From Allorhizobium borbori (GTDB lineage Bacteria > Pseudomonadota > Alphaproteobacteria > Rhizobiales > Rhizobiaceae), in the NCBI RefSeq assembly GCF_014196535.1, contig NZ_JACIDU010000012.1, forward strand, positions 1-64,000: a stretch of DNA of 64,000 bases, in the 5' to 3' direction. The notes under the pieces are model-generated. The model saw only the letters and a program-made list of their open reading frames with translations, was not told the DNA's origin and did no database searches. The position numbers and the translations under genes are program-made. Numbering within the stretch: position 1 is the stretch's first letter; each line of letters opens with the position of its first letter. Positions 26,401-36,143 of this stretch are shown here, piece by piece.

Positions 26401-27177
26401 ATGATCGAACGCCACCGCAAGGACCGGCCATCCCCTGTCGTGTTCACCCTGTCGCTTGTGGCGCTGGTGGCGTGCTGGGCGGCACTGGCCGCGTTCAAGG
26501 CGGATGCCATGGTTCTGCCCGGCCCGCTGGAAGTGTGGCGGGTGGCGGTTACGGAAACGCTTTCCGGGCGGTTGCCGCACGAGCTTGCGGCGACGCTGCT
26601 GCGTGTGGTTGTCGCCTTCGCACTGGCCATGGTGGCTGGAAGCGTTCTCGGCATCGTGCTTGGGCGCTGGCACGCGCTGGATCGCTGGTTCGATCCCTGG
26701 GTCACGGTGTTCCTGAATCTGCCGGCGCTGGTGCTGATTGTGCTGTGTTACCTGTGGATCGGGCTGAACGAGGTCGCGGCCATTACGGCCGTAACCTTGA
26801 ACAAGACGGCCATGGTTCTCGTCACCATCCGGCAGGGCGTGCGCGCCTTCGATCCGGCGCTGGACGATCTCACCACTGTTTCACGTCTTTCAAGAAGAAC
26901 GCGGCTCCGTCATATCGTGCTGCCGCAACTGGCGCCCTGGCTTGCGATCTCCGCGCGAAACGGCATTTCGGTCATCTGGAAGATCGTGCTGGTTGTCGAG
27001 TTTCTCGGTCGCTCTAACGGGGTGGGCTTTCGCATCCATCTCTATTTTCAGCAGTTCCAGACGGCGCATGTTCTCGTCTATTCGCTGGCCTTTGTCGGGG
27101 TGATGCTTCTTGTTGAACACATGATCATTCAACCCTGGGAGCGGCACAGTAATCGCTGGCGACGCGATGCCGTTTAG
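26401..27177 (+). CDS. ABC importer permease (SsuC/TauC-like)
   Basis: 258 aa, BPD_transp_1 family with about six helices and the EAA-like loop around DDLTTVSRLSRRTRLRHIVLPQ. ATG 26401 has GGAGG upstream; ATG 26383 is possible. No ATPase or binding protein adjoins it. The only matching orphan partners are the NMT1-type binding protein and ATPase at 15.2-16.8 kb, which share the promoter motif. Substrate unknown. Confidence 0.85.
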   Translation: MIERHRKDRPSPVVFTLSLVALVACWAALAAFKADAMVLPGPLEVWRVAVTETLSGRLPHELAATLLRVVVAFALAMVAGSVLGIVLGRWHALDRWFDPWVTVFLNLPALVLIVLCYLWIGLNEVAAITAVTLNKTAMVLVTIRQGVRAFDPALDDLTTVSRLSRRTRLRHIVLPQLAPWLAISARNGISVIWKIVLVVEFLGRSNGVGFRIHLYFQQFQTAHVLVYSLAFVGVMLLVEHMIIQPWERHSNRWRRDAV

Positions 27178-27350
27178 TCAGGTATTTCCGGATCAAGCGA
27201 ACGATCGGGAGTGATAACGTCGAAAACGATGTCTTTCTTGATAATTGGCAAGTCCCAATTCTGTGTTCCGGATGTTAATTTGGGGTAATGATTTAAACAA
27301 ACATTAGCATCTTGCGAATAAAGCTTGGGAAAGCGGAGGGAGGAACTCCT

Positions 27351-29444
27351 TTGTTCAAGTTTAGAAAAAGAAATGCGCAAGCCGAAATTGCGGAAGTCCA
27401 TGCCATGAGCACGACCGCCGGGTCTCCCTATGCCGAGCCGGAAACGGCCTGGCGCGCTGAACCCACCGGCCCTGAGCCGGAAGCGATTTATCGGGAAGCC
27501 GACATCAAGGTGTTCCGTACAAATTCCCGGCTTGCGGATTTGCCTGACGGGTTTGCGTTCGTGAATGGGCGACCGGCGTCGCTGGTTCTCGCTTATATTT
27601 CACCCCATATCGATTTCGCGGCGACCTGCGACAAGCTGCGGCGGTTGTGCGGCGGTGCGCCTTTCGTTGCCACGACAACCTCGGGCGAGTTGTGCGACAC
27701 CGGTCAGGGCGGCAAGGATCATGTCTATTGCCCGGCCTCCGGCACCTGGGACAATGTGGTGGTGCAGGTATTCGGCGCCGATATCTTCGAACAGCTCTCC
27801 ATTCAGGCGGTGCCGCTGGCTAATGAAGACATTCGCTCGGGGCGGCCGTCCAAGACGCATGAAACCCGTATTGCTGAAATTGTCGGCCATCTTCGCCGCA
27901 TCCGCTTGCCTTTCCCGCTCAAGGCGGAGAACACGGTTGCGATCACGCTCGTCGACGGCCTGTCGGCCTCGGAAAACTACTTCATGGAAGCCGTCTATGA
28001 ATCACGGAGTTTCCCGTGCCTGTTCATTGGCGGCTCTGCAGGCGGCAAGCTTGATTTCAAGTTCACCGGTATTTTCGATGGTAGCCGCGTCCTGCAGAAC
28101 CACGCGCTGGTCGTCTTCGCGAAAGTTCGCAATGACGTGCGCTTCGGCGTTCTCAAGAGCCAGAACTTCGTGGCGACCGGCAACACGCTTGTTGTTGTCG
28201 AGGCCTGCCCGGAAACCCGCAAGGTGACAGCCGCCGTCGATGCCGAAACGCTTGAGGTGGTTCCCGTCACCACGGCGCTGTGCAGATTGCTGCGCTGTCA
28301 CCCCGCTGAGCTTTCGGCCCGTCTGACCGGTTACACCTTCGCAGTGCGCATGGATAACGAGCTTTTCGTGCGTTCCGTCAGCGGTATCGATCTCGAAAGC
28401 GGTACGATCAGCTTCTATTGTGACGTAAACCCCGGCGACGAACTTCATCTCGTGAAGGCGACGGATTTTGCGCAACAGACGCGGCAGGATTTCGCCTCAT
28501 TCATGCGCGGCAAGCCGGAGCCAATCGGTGCGATCATCAATGACTGCATCCTGCGCCGGCTTGGCAACGATCGCGAATTGAACGGTCTCGATGGCATGTG
28601 GCAGATGCCCGCAGCAGGCTTCTCCACATTCGGTGAGCTGTTCGGCATTAACGTGAACCAGACGCTGACCGCACTTGTGTTCTTTCGCGTGCCGGACGGC
28701 GTCGAGTTCCACGATCATTACATCGATGATTTTCCGATTCACTACGCGCGGTTCGCCGGCTTCTTCTCGCAGTCCCGTCTGCGACAGCAGCAGATCATCA
28801 ATGGCCTGCGCAACAAGCTCATCAATCGTCTGATTGGCTTCCTCGGACAGTCTTCACAGCTTGCTTCGCAGCTCGACCAGGTCGTCGGGCGGACCAATGA
28901 AGCCCGCGGCAGCGTTCAGGGCATTCGAAAGGACATGGAAGCTCGCATCACGGCGGTTTCGTCATCCGCTCAGGCCGGGCTTCTCGATGACGAATTCCAG
29001 AAGGTGGCGGGAACAACGCGCCAACTGAACGAGATCGTCGAGGTGATCGACAAGATCACCATGCAGACCAACCTGCTTTCACTCAACGCCACCATCGAGG
29101 CGGCGCGGGCGGGCGAGGCTGGCCGATCCTTCGCCGTGGTGGCGAATGAAGTCCGCACGCTGGCCGGTACGACGAAATCCACACTCGACCGCAGCCGCGA
29201 GGCGTTGGCGCAGATCGAGGCCGGGCTGGGCTTTCTCGGCCAGAACATTCGTCAATCGGAAAGCCGGCTCGTGGCCGCGAAGGATGGTTATGACGAGATC
29301 GCGCACCAACTCGGTGACGTCTTCGCAGGTTTCGAGAAAATCAATGGCGCGATGGCCGATGTCGAGATGATGGTCAACTCGCAGCGCGGCATGATGCAGA
29401 AAATCGATCAGGACGTGGCGCAACTCAAGCGTATCGAGGCCTGA
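27351..29444 (+). CDS. Soluble FIST-domain methyl-accepting chemotaxis protein
   Basis: 697 aa from TTG 27351, which has GGAGGGAGG seven bases upstream; the TTG at 27312 lacks this. FIST_N and FIST_C fill about residues 65-460, followed by a linker and an MCP signalling domain whose hairpin tip reads [20 protein letters not shown]. No membrane helix, so it acts on cytoplasmic CheA arrays, sensing an internal ligand. It lies beside the PQQ island, which carries another FIST sensor; both may read the same metabolite. Confidence 0.87.
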   Translation: MFKFRKRNAQAEIAEVHAMSTTAGSPYAEPETAWRAEPTGPEPEAIYREADIKVFRTNSRLADLPDGFAFVNGRPASLVLAYISPHIDFAATCDKLRRLCGGAPFVATTTSGELCDTGQGGKDHVYCPASGTWDNVVVQVFGADIFEQLSIQAVPLANEDIRSGRPSKTHETRIAEIVGHLRRIRLPFPLKAENTVAITLVDGLSASENYFMEAVYESRSFPCLFIGGSAGGKLDFKFTGIFDGSRVLQNHALVVFAKVRNDVRFGVLKSQNFVATGNTLVVVEACPETRKVTAAVDAETLEVVPVTTALCRLLRCHPAELSARLTGYTFAVRMDNELFVRSVSGIDLESGTISFYCDVNPGDELHLVKATDFAQQTRQDFASFMRGKPEPIGAIINDCILRRLGNDRELNGLDGMWQMPAAGFSTFGELFGINVNQTLTALVFFRVPDGVEFHDHYIDDFPIHYARFAGFFSQSRLRQQQIINGLRNKLINRLIGFLGQSSQLASQLDQVVGRTNEARGSVQGIRKDMEARITAVSSSAQAGLLDDEFQKVAGTTRQLNEIVEVIDKITMQTNLLSLNATIEAARAGEAGRSFAVVANEVRTLAGTTKSTLDRSREALAQIEAGLGFLGQNIRQSESRLVAAKDGYDEIAHQLGDVFAGFEKINGAMADVEMMVNSQRGMMQKIDQDVAQLKRIEA

Positions 29445-29452
29445 TGCCTATT

Positions 29453-29481
29453 GGAGATGGCGCATGAACAGCGCCGTCTCC
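29453..29481 (+). terminator. Hairpin after the FIST-MCP gene
   Basis: An 11-bp stem (GGAGATGGCGC / GCGCCGTCTCC, one T-G pair) with a 7-base loop begins eight bases after the stop. No T run follows, so termination strength is uncertain. Confidence 0.5.
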
Positions 29482-29552
29482 GACTTGATGTGCGACATAT
29501 CGGCCTGGCGCATTCAACGCCGGACGAAGGGTTCCCCCGTAAAGACCCGTCT

Positions 29553-29932
29553 TCAGGCCTGGCGTGCCTTGCGGTTGGCATAGCGGCGGTCACGTTCCGC
29601 CTTGCGTGCCGCTTCGTCTTCAAGAACGCGGGCGATGCGGCTCCTGTCGGCAACGTCTCGAGCCTCCGCTTCGGCGTGGGCCGCTGCGGCAATGGCAGCA
29701 ATCCGTGCGGCCTCTTCAACAGCGGCGCGGTTCTGTTCTTCGAGTTTCACCTGCGCGCGTTCGCTGCGTCGTAGTTCGCGAGCCTCGGCAATTGCAACAC
29801 GTTCGGCTGACGGGCTTCTCTGCCTGGTTCCGCCGCTTCCTTGGCAGCGCGATAGGCCTGCAATAGCGCGGCCTTCGCCTCGGCAGAAGTGCCGCGACGG
29901 TCGGAAAGTTCTTTATTTATGATGTTTCTCAA
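29553..29932 (-). pseudogene. DUF6481 family gene broken by a frameshift
   Basis: The upstream frame encodes SDRRGTSAEAKAALLQAYRA, the usual DUF6481 start region. The downstream frame encodes the Ala/Glu/Arg-rich coiled region and the family-typical end DRRYANRKARQA. The frames join only if one base is added near 29806 (minus strand CGTCAGCC, where CAGGCC would restore frame). Likely start TTG 29932 or further upstream. DUF6481 proteins are small charged coiled proteins of unknown function, common in rhizobia. It could be real decay or a sequencing error. Confidence 0.72.
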
Positions 29933-29990
29933 ATCTCTGGTCCGGTTGGGGATCACAGTCACCGTGATCGGCGTTCTGTCGTCCGGGAAC

Positions 29991-30019
29991 AAAAAAAAGG
30001 CCAGGCAGATTGCCTGACC
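29991..30019 (-). terminator. Rho-independent terminator of cold-shock gene
   Basis: A 9-bp stem (GGTCAGGCA / TGCCTGGCC on the minus strand, one G-T pair) with a 3-base loop, followed by eight T. It lies about 65 bases after the csp stop. Confidence 0.88.
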
Positions 30020-30083
30020 TCGCTTGGTCTCATGCTCTTAACAGTGCCAGTACATCCGTGGTCAAAGAAGAGCAGATACCATA

Positions 30084-30293
30084 TCAGGCAGCCTGAAGCT
30101 TGCAGGCCGACATCTTGCCCGACTTCTGGTCGCGCTCCAGTTCGTAGCTCAGCTTCTGGCCTTCGACGATTTCGCGCATTCCAGAGCGCTCGACGGCAGA
30201 AATGTGAACGAACGCATCAGCGCCGCCGTTGTCAGGTTGAATGAAGCCGAAGCCCTTGGTGGCGTTGAACCACTTAACTGTGCCAGTGTTCAT
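30084..30293 (-). CDS. Cold-shock protein (CspA family)
   Basis: 69 aa, single cold-shock domain with RNP1 KGFGFI and RNP2-like DAFVHIS motifs. It binds single-stranded RNA/DNA as a chaperone. ATG 30293 follows AAGGAG. A long AT/GC-mixed leader is likely upstream, as for other csp genes. Confidence 0.95.
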   Translation of the reverse strand: MNTGTVKWFNATKGFGFIQPDNGGADAFVHISAVERSGMREIVEGQKLSYELERDQKSGKMSACKLQAA

Positions 30294-30631
30294 GATGAAC
30301 TCCTTTTATAGCAATAGAGAGGACCGCAACGCGAGAGCGCAGCGGATGACGAAAACGATGCTTTAAAGGGAGGGTTCGTTCAGGACGCGGTGCTAATCGC
30401 GCAATAACCAAAGCTCAGCAAGAAAATATCGATAGGTGACCTATAGAGAATTTGACTGCAGTTGTCAAATTTTAGTTTCCACCACATCAGCATTTCGAAG
30501 AAAAGCGATCGCAGCGACGAAAGCAGGCCAAAGAGTTGAAAAGCGTCAGCGGCGTTCTGGCGCGTTGCTTCCCGCAACAAACGCGCTAGATTGTTCTTGT
30601 AAGTCAACGAAAAGCCTGGGAGGAGTGATTC
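30294..30631. other. 338-base gap between divergent csp and an unknown gene
   Basis: No convincing gene. It holds the csp promoter/leader on the minus strand, the inverted repeat at 30449-30471, and GGGAGGAG, the ribosome site of the gene at 30632. Longer open frames across it read into that gene antisense and are shadows. Confidence 0.6.
30449..30471. repeat. Perfect 8-bp inverted repeat (possible operator)
   Basis: AATTTGAC-N7-GTCAAATT. The AT-rich ends and 15-bp centre-to-centre spacing suit a dimeric regulator. It lies about 160 bases from each flanking start. A weak terminator is the alternative (TTTT follows). Confidence 0.5.
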
Positions 30632-31006
30632 ATGAAACGGTATTGGCCTGAAGAATTCGCCGGTCTTCTGGATGGGGCCGAAGTGGTGGAACTGGAAATT
30701 CCAGCCGCCATTCGCGACGAGGGCACGCATGGAAAGGCCACCCACCGCAAGGCGTTGAGGGTTCGCCTGTCACAGGCCGATTTCGAACGGGTCTGGCCGC
30801 TCGCCGAAACCCGTTATCGTCTCGGCGGCAAGTTCGCTGGCAAGGCGATCACGCTCGTGACCAACAATCCGCATTATCATCGCTGGCACCCAGCCGATGG
30901 CGGCGTCGCGGAAGCCGCTCCGGGCGCAGAGATCAACCCCGCGCTGAAATACGTCATCGTGCATTTCCTGCTCGATGACGTACAGGAAGAAACCGTCGTC
31001 GCCTGA
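30632..31006 (+). CDS. Hypothetical protein, 124 aa
   Basis: Not recognised. Cytosolic, no signal or membrane helix. Starts MKRYWPEEFAGLLDGAEVVE with a good ribosome site (GGGAGGAG). Mixed alpha/beta composition with the motif NNPHYHRWHPADGG near the middle, whose His residues might bind metal. Single gene closed by a strong terminator at 31031. Confidence 0.75.
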   Translation: MKRYWPEEFAGLLDGAEVVELEIPAAIRDEGTHGKATHRKALRVRLSQADFERVWPLAETRYRLGGKFAGKAITLVTNNPHYHRWHPADGGVAEAAPGAEINPALKYVIVHFLLDDVQEETVVA

Positions 31007-31030
31007 CGGCTTCATCGTTCAAAACGCATT

Positions 31031-31066
31031 CAGCCGCCGAAGGGGTATTAACCCCTTCGGCGGCTG
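31031..31066. terminator. Strong bidirectional terminator
   Basis: A 15-bp perfect stem (CAGCCGCCGAAGGGG and its complement) with loop TATTAA, between convergent genes ending at 31006 (+) and 31079 (-). T-rich sequence follows on both strands (TCTTGTTT on plus, GCGTTTTG on minus). Confidence 0.88.
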
Positions 31067-31078
31067 TCTTGTTTGTAA

Positions 31079-34000
31079 TCAGGTCGAAGCGTTGCGGCGT
31101 GAGAACAGGCGGTTGATCAGCACAAAGAACACCGGCACGAAGAAGATCGCGAGCAGCGTTCCCGTGATGGTGCCGAAGAGCGTGGCGTAACCGATCGCCT
31201 CACGCGCTCCGGCGCCAGCACCCGAAGACAGCACGAGCGGCACGACCCCGAGGCCGAAGGCAAGCGATGTCATCAGGATGGGACGGAAGCGCAGCCGTGC
31301 CGCTTCGCGCACCGCTTCCACCGCCGTTTCGCCGAGCATTGTCATGCGTTCACGGGCAAATTCCACGATCATGATGCCGTTCTTGCCGGTAAGACCGACG
31401 ACCGTCAGCAAGCCCACCTGGAAGTAGACCCCGTTGGACTGGCCGCCGACCCATGCGCCGATCAGTGCGCCGAGGATACCGACCGGCATGGCCATCAGCA
31501 CGGCCATCGGGATGGTCCAGCTTTCATAAAGCGCTGCAAGGCAGAGGAAAACGGCGGCCAGAGCCAGGCCGTAAAGCGCCATGGCACCGGCGCCAGCTTC
31601 CTTTTCTTCCAACGACATGCCGGTCCATTGCAACTGGAAGCCGGGTGGCAGCTTTTGGGCCAGTTCTTCCATCGCGGCAATTGCCTCGCCCGACGTGTAA
31701 CCAGCAGCAGCCGAACCGTCGATACCCATGGCGGGCAGGGCGTCGTAACGCGTTACCTGCTGCGGGCCATAGACCCATTCCTGGGTGGCAAAGGTGGAGA
31801 AGTCAACAAAATCACCGTTGGCATTCTGGACGCGCCACAGCGCCATATCCTCCGGTGTCGAGCGTGCCGCAGGCTCGCCCTGCACGAAAACGCGCTTCAC
31901 GCGGCCTTCATAGAGGAAGTCATTGACGTAGGCACTGGACCAGATCGTGTTGAGGAAAGTACCGACATCCGCTGCCGTGAGGCCGACAGCACCGGCCTTG
32001 GCCCAGTCGATGTTCAGACGAAACTGCGGTGCATCCTCCACACCGTTGGGACGCACAGCCGTCAAAAGCGGGCTCTGTGCCGCCATGCCAAGCAGCATGT
32101 TGCGCGCCTGAAGCAGTTCTTCATGCGTCTTGCCGCCCGTCGCCTGAAGATAAGCGGTGAAGCCGTTGGAGTTGCCGAGTTCCATCACTGCCGGCGGAGC
32201 GAAGGGCACGACGATTGCTTCGCGAATACCGCCCATGAGCGGCCCGAAGGCGCGCCCGGCGACAGCCTGCGTCGTCGCATCCGGTGATTTCCGCTGGCTC
32301 CAGTCCTTCAGCTTCACGAACATCATGCCCATGTTCTGGCCCTGACCGGAGAAGGAAAAGCCCCGAACGGAGAAGACGGACTCGACATTGGCCGCCTCAG
32401 CCGTCTGCCAGTAGTTTTCCACCTTGCGCAACACCTCTTCAGTCGCCTCGGCCGTCGCTCCGGAAGGAAGCTGGACGATGGTGAAAATCGCCCCCTGGTC
32501 TTCGTCGGGAAGGAAGGAGGTCGGTGTGCGCTGATAAAGGAAAGCCATGCCACCCACGATCAGCGCATAGACGATCAACATGCGCAACGGTCCGGCGGTA
32601 ACCCGTCGCACCAGCGCCGAATATCCCGAGGTGAGGTGGCCGAAATTGCGTTCAAAGAGGTTCGAGAAGCCGGAACCGAGCTTCGACAACATGCCCTGAC
32701 GCTTTTCGCGATGGGCATGCGGCTTCAGCATGGTGGCACAAAGCGCCGGCGTGAAGACGAGCGCAACCATCACCGAAAGCCCCATCGCCGAAACGATGGT
32801 GACAGCGAACTGCTTGTACATTTCACCCGTCGACCCGCCGAAGAAAGCCATCGGCACGAATACGGCGGAAACGACCATGGCAATGCCGATGAGTGCGCCG
32901 GAAATTTCGTCCATCGACTTTTCGGTCGCTTCCTTTGCGCCTAGATGTTCGTCGTGCATGATGCGCTCGACATTCTCCACCACGACGATGGCATCATCGA
33001 CGAGAAGACCGATGGCCAGCACCATGGCCAGCATGGTCAGCGTATTGATGGAGTAACCGAGCCCGGCCATGATGCCAAACGTGCCGAGAAGCACGACCGG
33101 CACCGCCATGGTGGGAATGAGGGTCGCCCGGAAGTTATGCAGGAACACCAGCATAACCACAAAGACGAGGATCATCGCTTCGATAAGCGTCTGCACCACG
33201 GCTTCGATGGAGATCAGCACGAAAGGCGTCGTGTCATAGGGAATAACGTAGCTCACGCCGGCAGGTAGCGTCTTTGCGAGCTCTTCCACCTTTGCCTTGA
33301 CGATCTTGGCCGTCTCCAGCGCATTGGCGCCGGAGGCGAGCTGCACCGCCATGCCCGATGCGGGTTTGGTGTTGTAGTAACTTGCGATTTCGTAGTTCTC
33401 GGTGCCAAGTTCGGCGCGTGCCACATCACGCAACAGAACGAGGCCGCCATCGGTATCGGCTCTCAGAACGATACGCTCGAAGTCCTCCGGCGTCTTCAGC
33501 AGCGATTGCGCCGTGATGGTGGCGTTCAGCATCTGACCGGCGGGCGCCGGCATCGCGCCGAAGGAACCGGCGGAGATCTGCGCATTCTGCGCCTGCACGG
33601 CCGCGACGACCGTCGATGGCGAAAGATTGTAATATTTCAGTTTCTGCGGATCGAGCCAGATCCGCATGGCGTATTCCGAACCGAAAACCTCGACCTTGCC
33701 GACGCCGGTAAGGCGCGAGATCGGCTCCACCATGCTTGAGCTGAGGTAATCGGCGAGATCGATATTGCTACGCGCCCCGTCATCCGAAACAAGGCCGACG
33801 ACCATCAAAAAGCCGGTGGCCGACTTTTCGACTGTCACACCTTGGCGTGTCACGGTTTCGGGCAACCCAGCTTCGGCCTGCGCCAGCTTGTTTTGCACCT
33901 GCACCTGGGCAATGTCAGGGTCCGTACCCAGACGGAAGGTGAGGGTGATCGTGGCGCGACCCGTGGAGGTCGTTGACGAGTTGATATAGCGCAGGCCATC

Positions 34001-34216
34001 CAGCCCGGTCATTTCCTTCTCGATGATCTGCACGACCGTATCGGCAACGGTCTCCGCTGAAGCGCCGGGATAGGTCGCGCCGATCACGATCGACGGACCG
34101 GCAATCGACGGATATTGCGAAATCGGCAGCCGAAGGATCGACAGCACCCCGACCGCCATCACGATGATGGCCAGCACCCACGCGAAGATGGGGCGGTTGA
34201 TGAAATAACGCGCCAT
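31079..34216 (-). CDS. RND multidrug efflux permease (AcrB/MexB, HAE-1 family)
   Basis: 1045 aa inner-membrane proton antiporter, 12 helices. Typical starts MARYFINRPIFAWVLAIIVM, and the proton-relay helix reads LAIGLLVDDAIVVVENVERI. Two large periplasmic loops follow helices 1 and 7. It exports drugs with the adaptor encoded three bases upstream. No outer-membrane channel gene is in this operon, so a TolC-like protein elsewhere must serve. Confidence 0.95.
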   Translation of the reverse strand: MARYFINRPIFAWVLAIIVMAVGVLSILRLPISQYPSIAGPSIVIGATYPGASAETVADTVVQIIEKEMTGLDGLRYINSSTTSTGRATITLTFRLGTDPDIAQVQVQNKLAQAEAGLPETVTRQGVTVEKSATGFLMVVGLVSDDGARSNIDLADYLSSSMVEPISRLTGVGKVEVFGSEYAMRIWLDPQKLKYYNLSPSTVVAAVQAQNAQISAGSFGAMPAPAGQMLNATITAQSLLKTPEDFERIVLRADTDGGLVLLRDVARAELGTENYEIASYYNTKPASGMAVQLASGANALETAKIVKAKVEELAKTLPAGVSYVIPYDTTPFVLISIEAVVQTLIEAMILVFVVMLVFLHNFRATLIPTMAVPVVLLGTFGIMAGLGYSINTLTMLAMVLAIGLLVDDAIVVVENVERIMHDEHLGAKEATEKSMDEISGALIGIAMVVSAVFVPMAFFGGSTGEMYKQFAVTIVSAMGLSVMVALVFTPALCATMLKPHAHREKRQGMLSKLGSGFSNLFERNFGHLTSGYSALVRRVTAGPLRMLIVYALIVGGMAFLYQRTPTSFLPDEDQGAIFTIVQLPSGATAEATEEVLRKVENYWQTAEAANVESVFSVRGFSFSGQGQNMGMMFVKLKDWSQRKSPDATTQAVAGRAFGPLMGGIREAIVVPFAPPAVMELGNSNGFTAYLQATGGKTHEELLQARNMLLGMAAQSPLLTAVRPNGVEDAPQFRLNIDWAKAGAVGLTAADVGTFLNTIWSSAYVNDFLYEGRVKRVFVQGEPAARSTPEDMALWRVQNANGDFVDFSTFATQEWVYGPQQVTRYDALPAMGIDGSAAAGYTSGEAIAAMEELAQKLPPGFQLQWTGMSLEEKEAGAGAMALYGLALAAVFLCLAALYESWTIPMAVLMAMPVGILGALIGAWVGGQSNGVYFQVGLLTVVGLTGKNGIMIVEFARERMTMLGETAVEAVREAARLRFRPILMTSLAFGLGVVPLVLSSGAGAGAREAIGYATLFGTITGTLLAIFFVPVFFVLINRLFSRRNAST

Positions 34217-34219
34217 GGA

Positions 34220-35368
34220 TCAGTTTCCTTCCTTCGGGCCAGCCGCCGGTGCCGGTTCAGCGGGCGCGATCTGGACTTCTGCGCCCGGCTGGGCCTTCTG
34301 GAAGCCTGAGGTGACGACCTGATCACCGGCGTTCAGACCCGAAGTCACGATCCAATTGTTGCCGGATGCACCCAGAATCGTCACCGCACGCACGGCGATC
34401 TTGCCGCCATCCACGACCCAGACGCTGGCGCCGCCGCGTACATCGCGCATCACGACGCTCTGCGGCACAAGGATAGCGTTCTTTTCGGCGGCCTGAGGCA
34501 TTTCAACCTCGACATAAAGACCGGGAAGAAGCGTGAAATCCGGGTTGGCGAAGCTGATGCGCAACGTCACCATGCCGGTCGTCGGTTCAACCTGCGGCTC
34601 GGCGGCCTTGAGCTGGCCCTTGGGGCCGAAGGACTTGCCGTCCGGAAGGATCATGGTCGCCTCGGCCGAGCGGATATAATCCTGCATCTGGCCGCCGCCG
34701 TTCCAGCGCATTAGATCGTTCGCCGATTGCGTCACGTCGACATAGACCGGGTTCAGCACCCGGATCGTCGTCAGCGCCGCAGTCTGCTGCGCGCCGACCA
34801 GAGAACCTGTATTGGTGGTGGAAAGGCCGATCACGCCGGAGACCGGGGCGCGGATGGTGGTGCGGTCCAGATCAATTTCGGCAGTGGTAAGCTGCGCGCG
34901 CGCTGCCTGCAAGGCCGCCGCCGCCGCATCGCGCGTGGCAACTGCCTTGTCACGGTTGGCAGCCGAAACGGCTTTCGTGGAGAACAGTTCAACCGAGCGG
35001 TCGGCCTCGATGATAGCCAGATCGTAATTGGCCTGGGCCTGCAACACGGAAGCCTTCGCCGCCGCCACCGCCGCCGAGTAGCTTTCGTCCTCTATTTTAT
35101 AAAGAGGCTGACCGGCTTCCACCCGGCTGCCTTCCTCGAACAGGCGCTGCTTGATAATCCCCGAAACCTGCGGGCGCACTTCGGCAACGGTCGAAGCCTT
35201 GATGCGGCCGGGCAGGCGGGTGGTCAACGTGTGCTCACCCATCTGCGCCTTCATGACGGTCACGCTTGGTGTGGGCATTTGCTGTGCCATCACCGCGAAC
35301 GGGGAAAGACCCAATGCAAGGGCCGCAAGGGAGGCGCGCAGTGTGGCATGTCGCGGATAATGTGTCAT
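34220..35368 (-). CDS. RND efflux periplasmic adaptor (AcrA/MexA family)
   Basis: 382 aa, signal sequence ending AVMA-Q; lipoyl half-motifs, alpha-hairpin (about 100-170, alanine-rich), beta-barrel and membrane-proximal domains. Unlike AcrA no lipobox cysteine is visible at the cleavage site. In operon with the permease; the TetR gene lies 109 bases upstream on the same strand. Confidence 0.93.
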   Translation of the reverse strand: MTHYPRHATLRASLAALALGLSPFAVMAQQMPTPSVTVMKAQMGEHTLTTRLPGRIKASTVAEVRPQVSGIIKQRLFEEGSRVEAGQPLYKIEDESYSAAVAAAKASVLQAQANYDLAIIEADRSVELFSTKAVSAANRDKAVATRDAAAAALQAARAQLTTAEIDLDRTTIRAPVSGVIGLSTTNTGSLVGAQQTAALTTIRVLNPVYVDVTQSANDLMRWNGGGQMQDYIRSAEATMILPDGKSFGPKGQLKAAEPQVEPTTGMVTLRISFANPDFTLLPGLYVEVEMPQAAEKNAILVPQSVVMRDVRGGASVWVVDGGKIAVRAVTILGASGNNWIVTSGLNAGDQVVTSGFQKAQPGAEVQIAPAEPAPAAGPKEGN

Positions 35369-35477
35369 GGCTTGACCTGTTCATAGTCTGGATAGGGGCG
35401 GGAGAAACGGTGTACGGCAGACAGTAAGAAATGCTGTTTCAGAACTTTATCATTTTTGCGCGATTGATGTTCACCGA

Positions 35478-36095
35478 TTAAGCGCTTGTGGCTGGTGCGG
35501 CGCGGATGAACGCCATTTGCTGCGCAAGAAGCTTGATGCCGACAGCCGAAAGGCCAAAGGTCTTGCCTGTGCGCAGCCATTCATTGAGAAGGCCTCCCAT
35601 GCTCGCGATCATCATGATGGCCGCTTCATCGGGCGTGAGATCCGGCGCAAGCCTGCCGAGGGCCTGAGCCTGCGTGGCCAGCATCGCCAGAGTTCGAAAC
35701 AGATCGGCGTTCACTTCCCGCTGCCAGGCCGCAGCCTCGTCATCGATCGCGTGGGAGTTCATGATCACGAACATGCGCTGCTGGCGTTCGTCCTGTTCGA
35801 AATTCAGGAGCATATCGACCGCAGCTTGTTCCAGAAGTCCGAGCGGGTCGTCATGTCCCTGGGTGGCTGCATTGCGAATGAGGACTTCCTCCGGCGTCAG
35901 GCTGCGCTCGTGCAGCGCCCGAAGCAGATCCAGCTTGTCCTTGAAGTGCCAGTAGAGGGCGCCCCGCGTGACCCCGGCGGCCCGCGAAATCTTCTCCAGC
36001 GTGGCGGAAGCAACGCCTTGCGTGCAAAACATCTGCTCGGCCGCATCGAGAATGTCGATACGGGTTTGTTCCGCGTCCTGCTTGCTTCGGCGCAT
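35478..36095 (-). CDS. TetR/AcrR-family repressor of the RND pump
   Basis: 205 aa from ATG 36095 (MRRSKQDAEQ). N-terminal HTH (about 12-60, with AAGVTRGALYWHFKDK), C-terminal TetR_C ACRAC-type ligand domain. Its relatives repress adjacent acrAB/mexAB-like operons. The palindrome at 36126 lies 31 bases upstream of its start, so it probably represses itself and, by read-through, the pump. Confidence 0.9.
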   Translation of the reverse strand: MRRSKQDAEQTRIDILDAAEQMFCTQGVASATLEKISRAAGVTRGALYWHFKDKLDLLRALHERSLTPEEVLIRNAATQGHDDPLGLLEQAAVDMLLNFEQDERQQRMFVIMNSHAIDDEAAAWQREVNADLFRTLAMLATQAQALGRLAPDLTPDEAAIMMIASMGGLLNEWLRTGKTFGLSAVGIKLLAQQMAFIRAAPATSA

Positions 36096-36125
36096 TTCAG
36101 CCTCCTGAACGAATGCGCCATCTAT

Positions 36126-36143
36126 AAACATTCATGTATGTTT
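36126..36143. promoter_or_regulatory. TetR/AcrR operator
   Basis: AAACATTCATGTATGTTT is an 18-bp palindrome with one mismatched pair. It resembles AcrR operators (ACATACAT-type half-sites) and lies just upstream of the TetR gene. Confidence 0.75.

Noticed and set aside
29951-29969. GATCAC-N7-GTGATC inverted repeat
   Set aside because: Six-base arms close to the broken DUF6481 start; expected by chance at this size and no partner site found.
30380-30745. 121-aa minus-strand frame between csp and the 124-aa unknown gene
   Set aside because: It overlaps the start of the plus-strand gene, which has a good ribosome site, and has no recognisable features.
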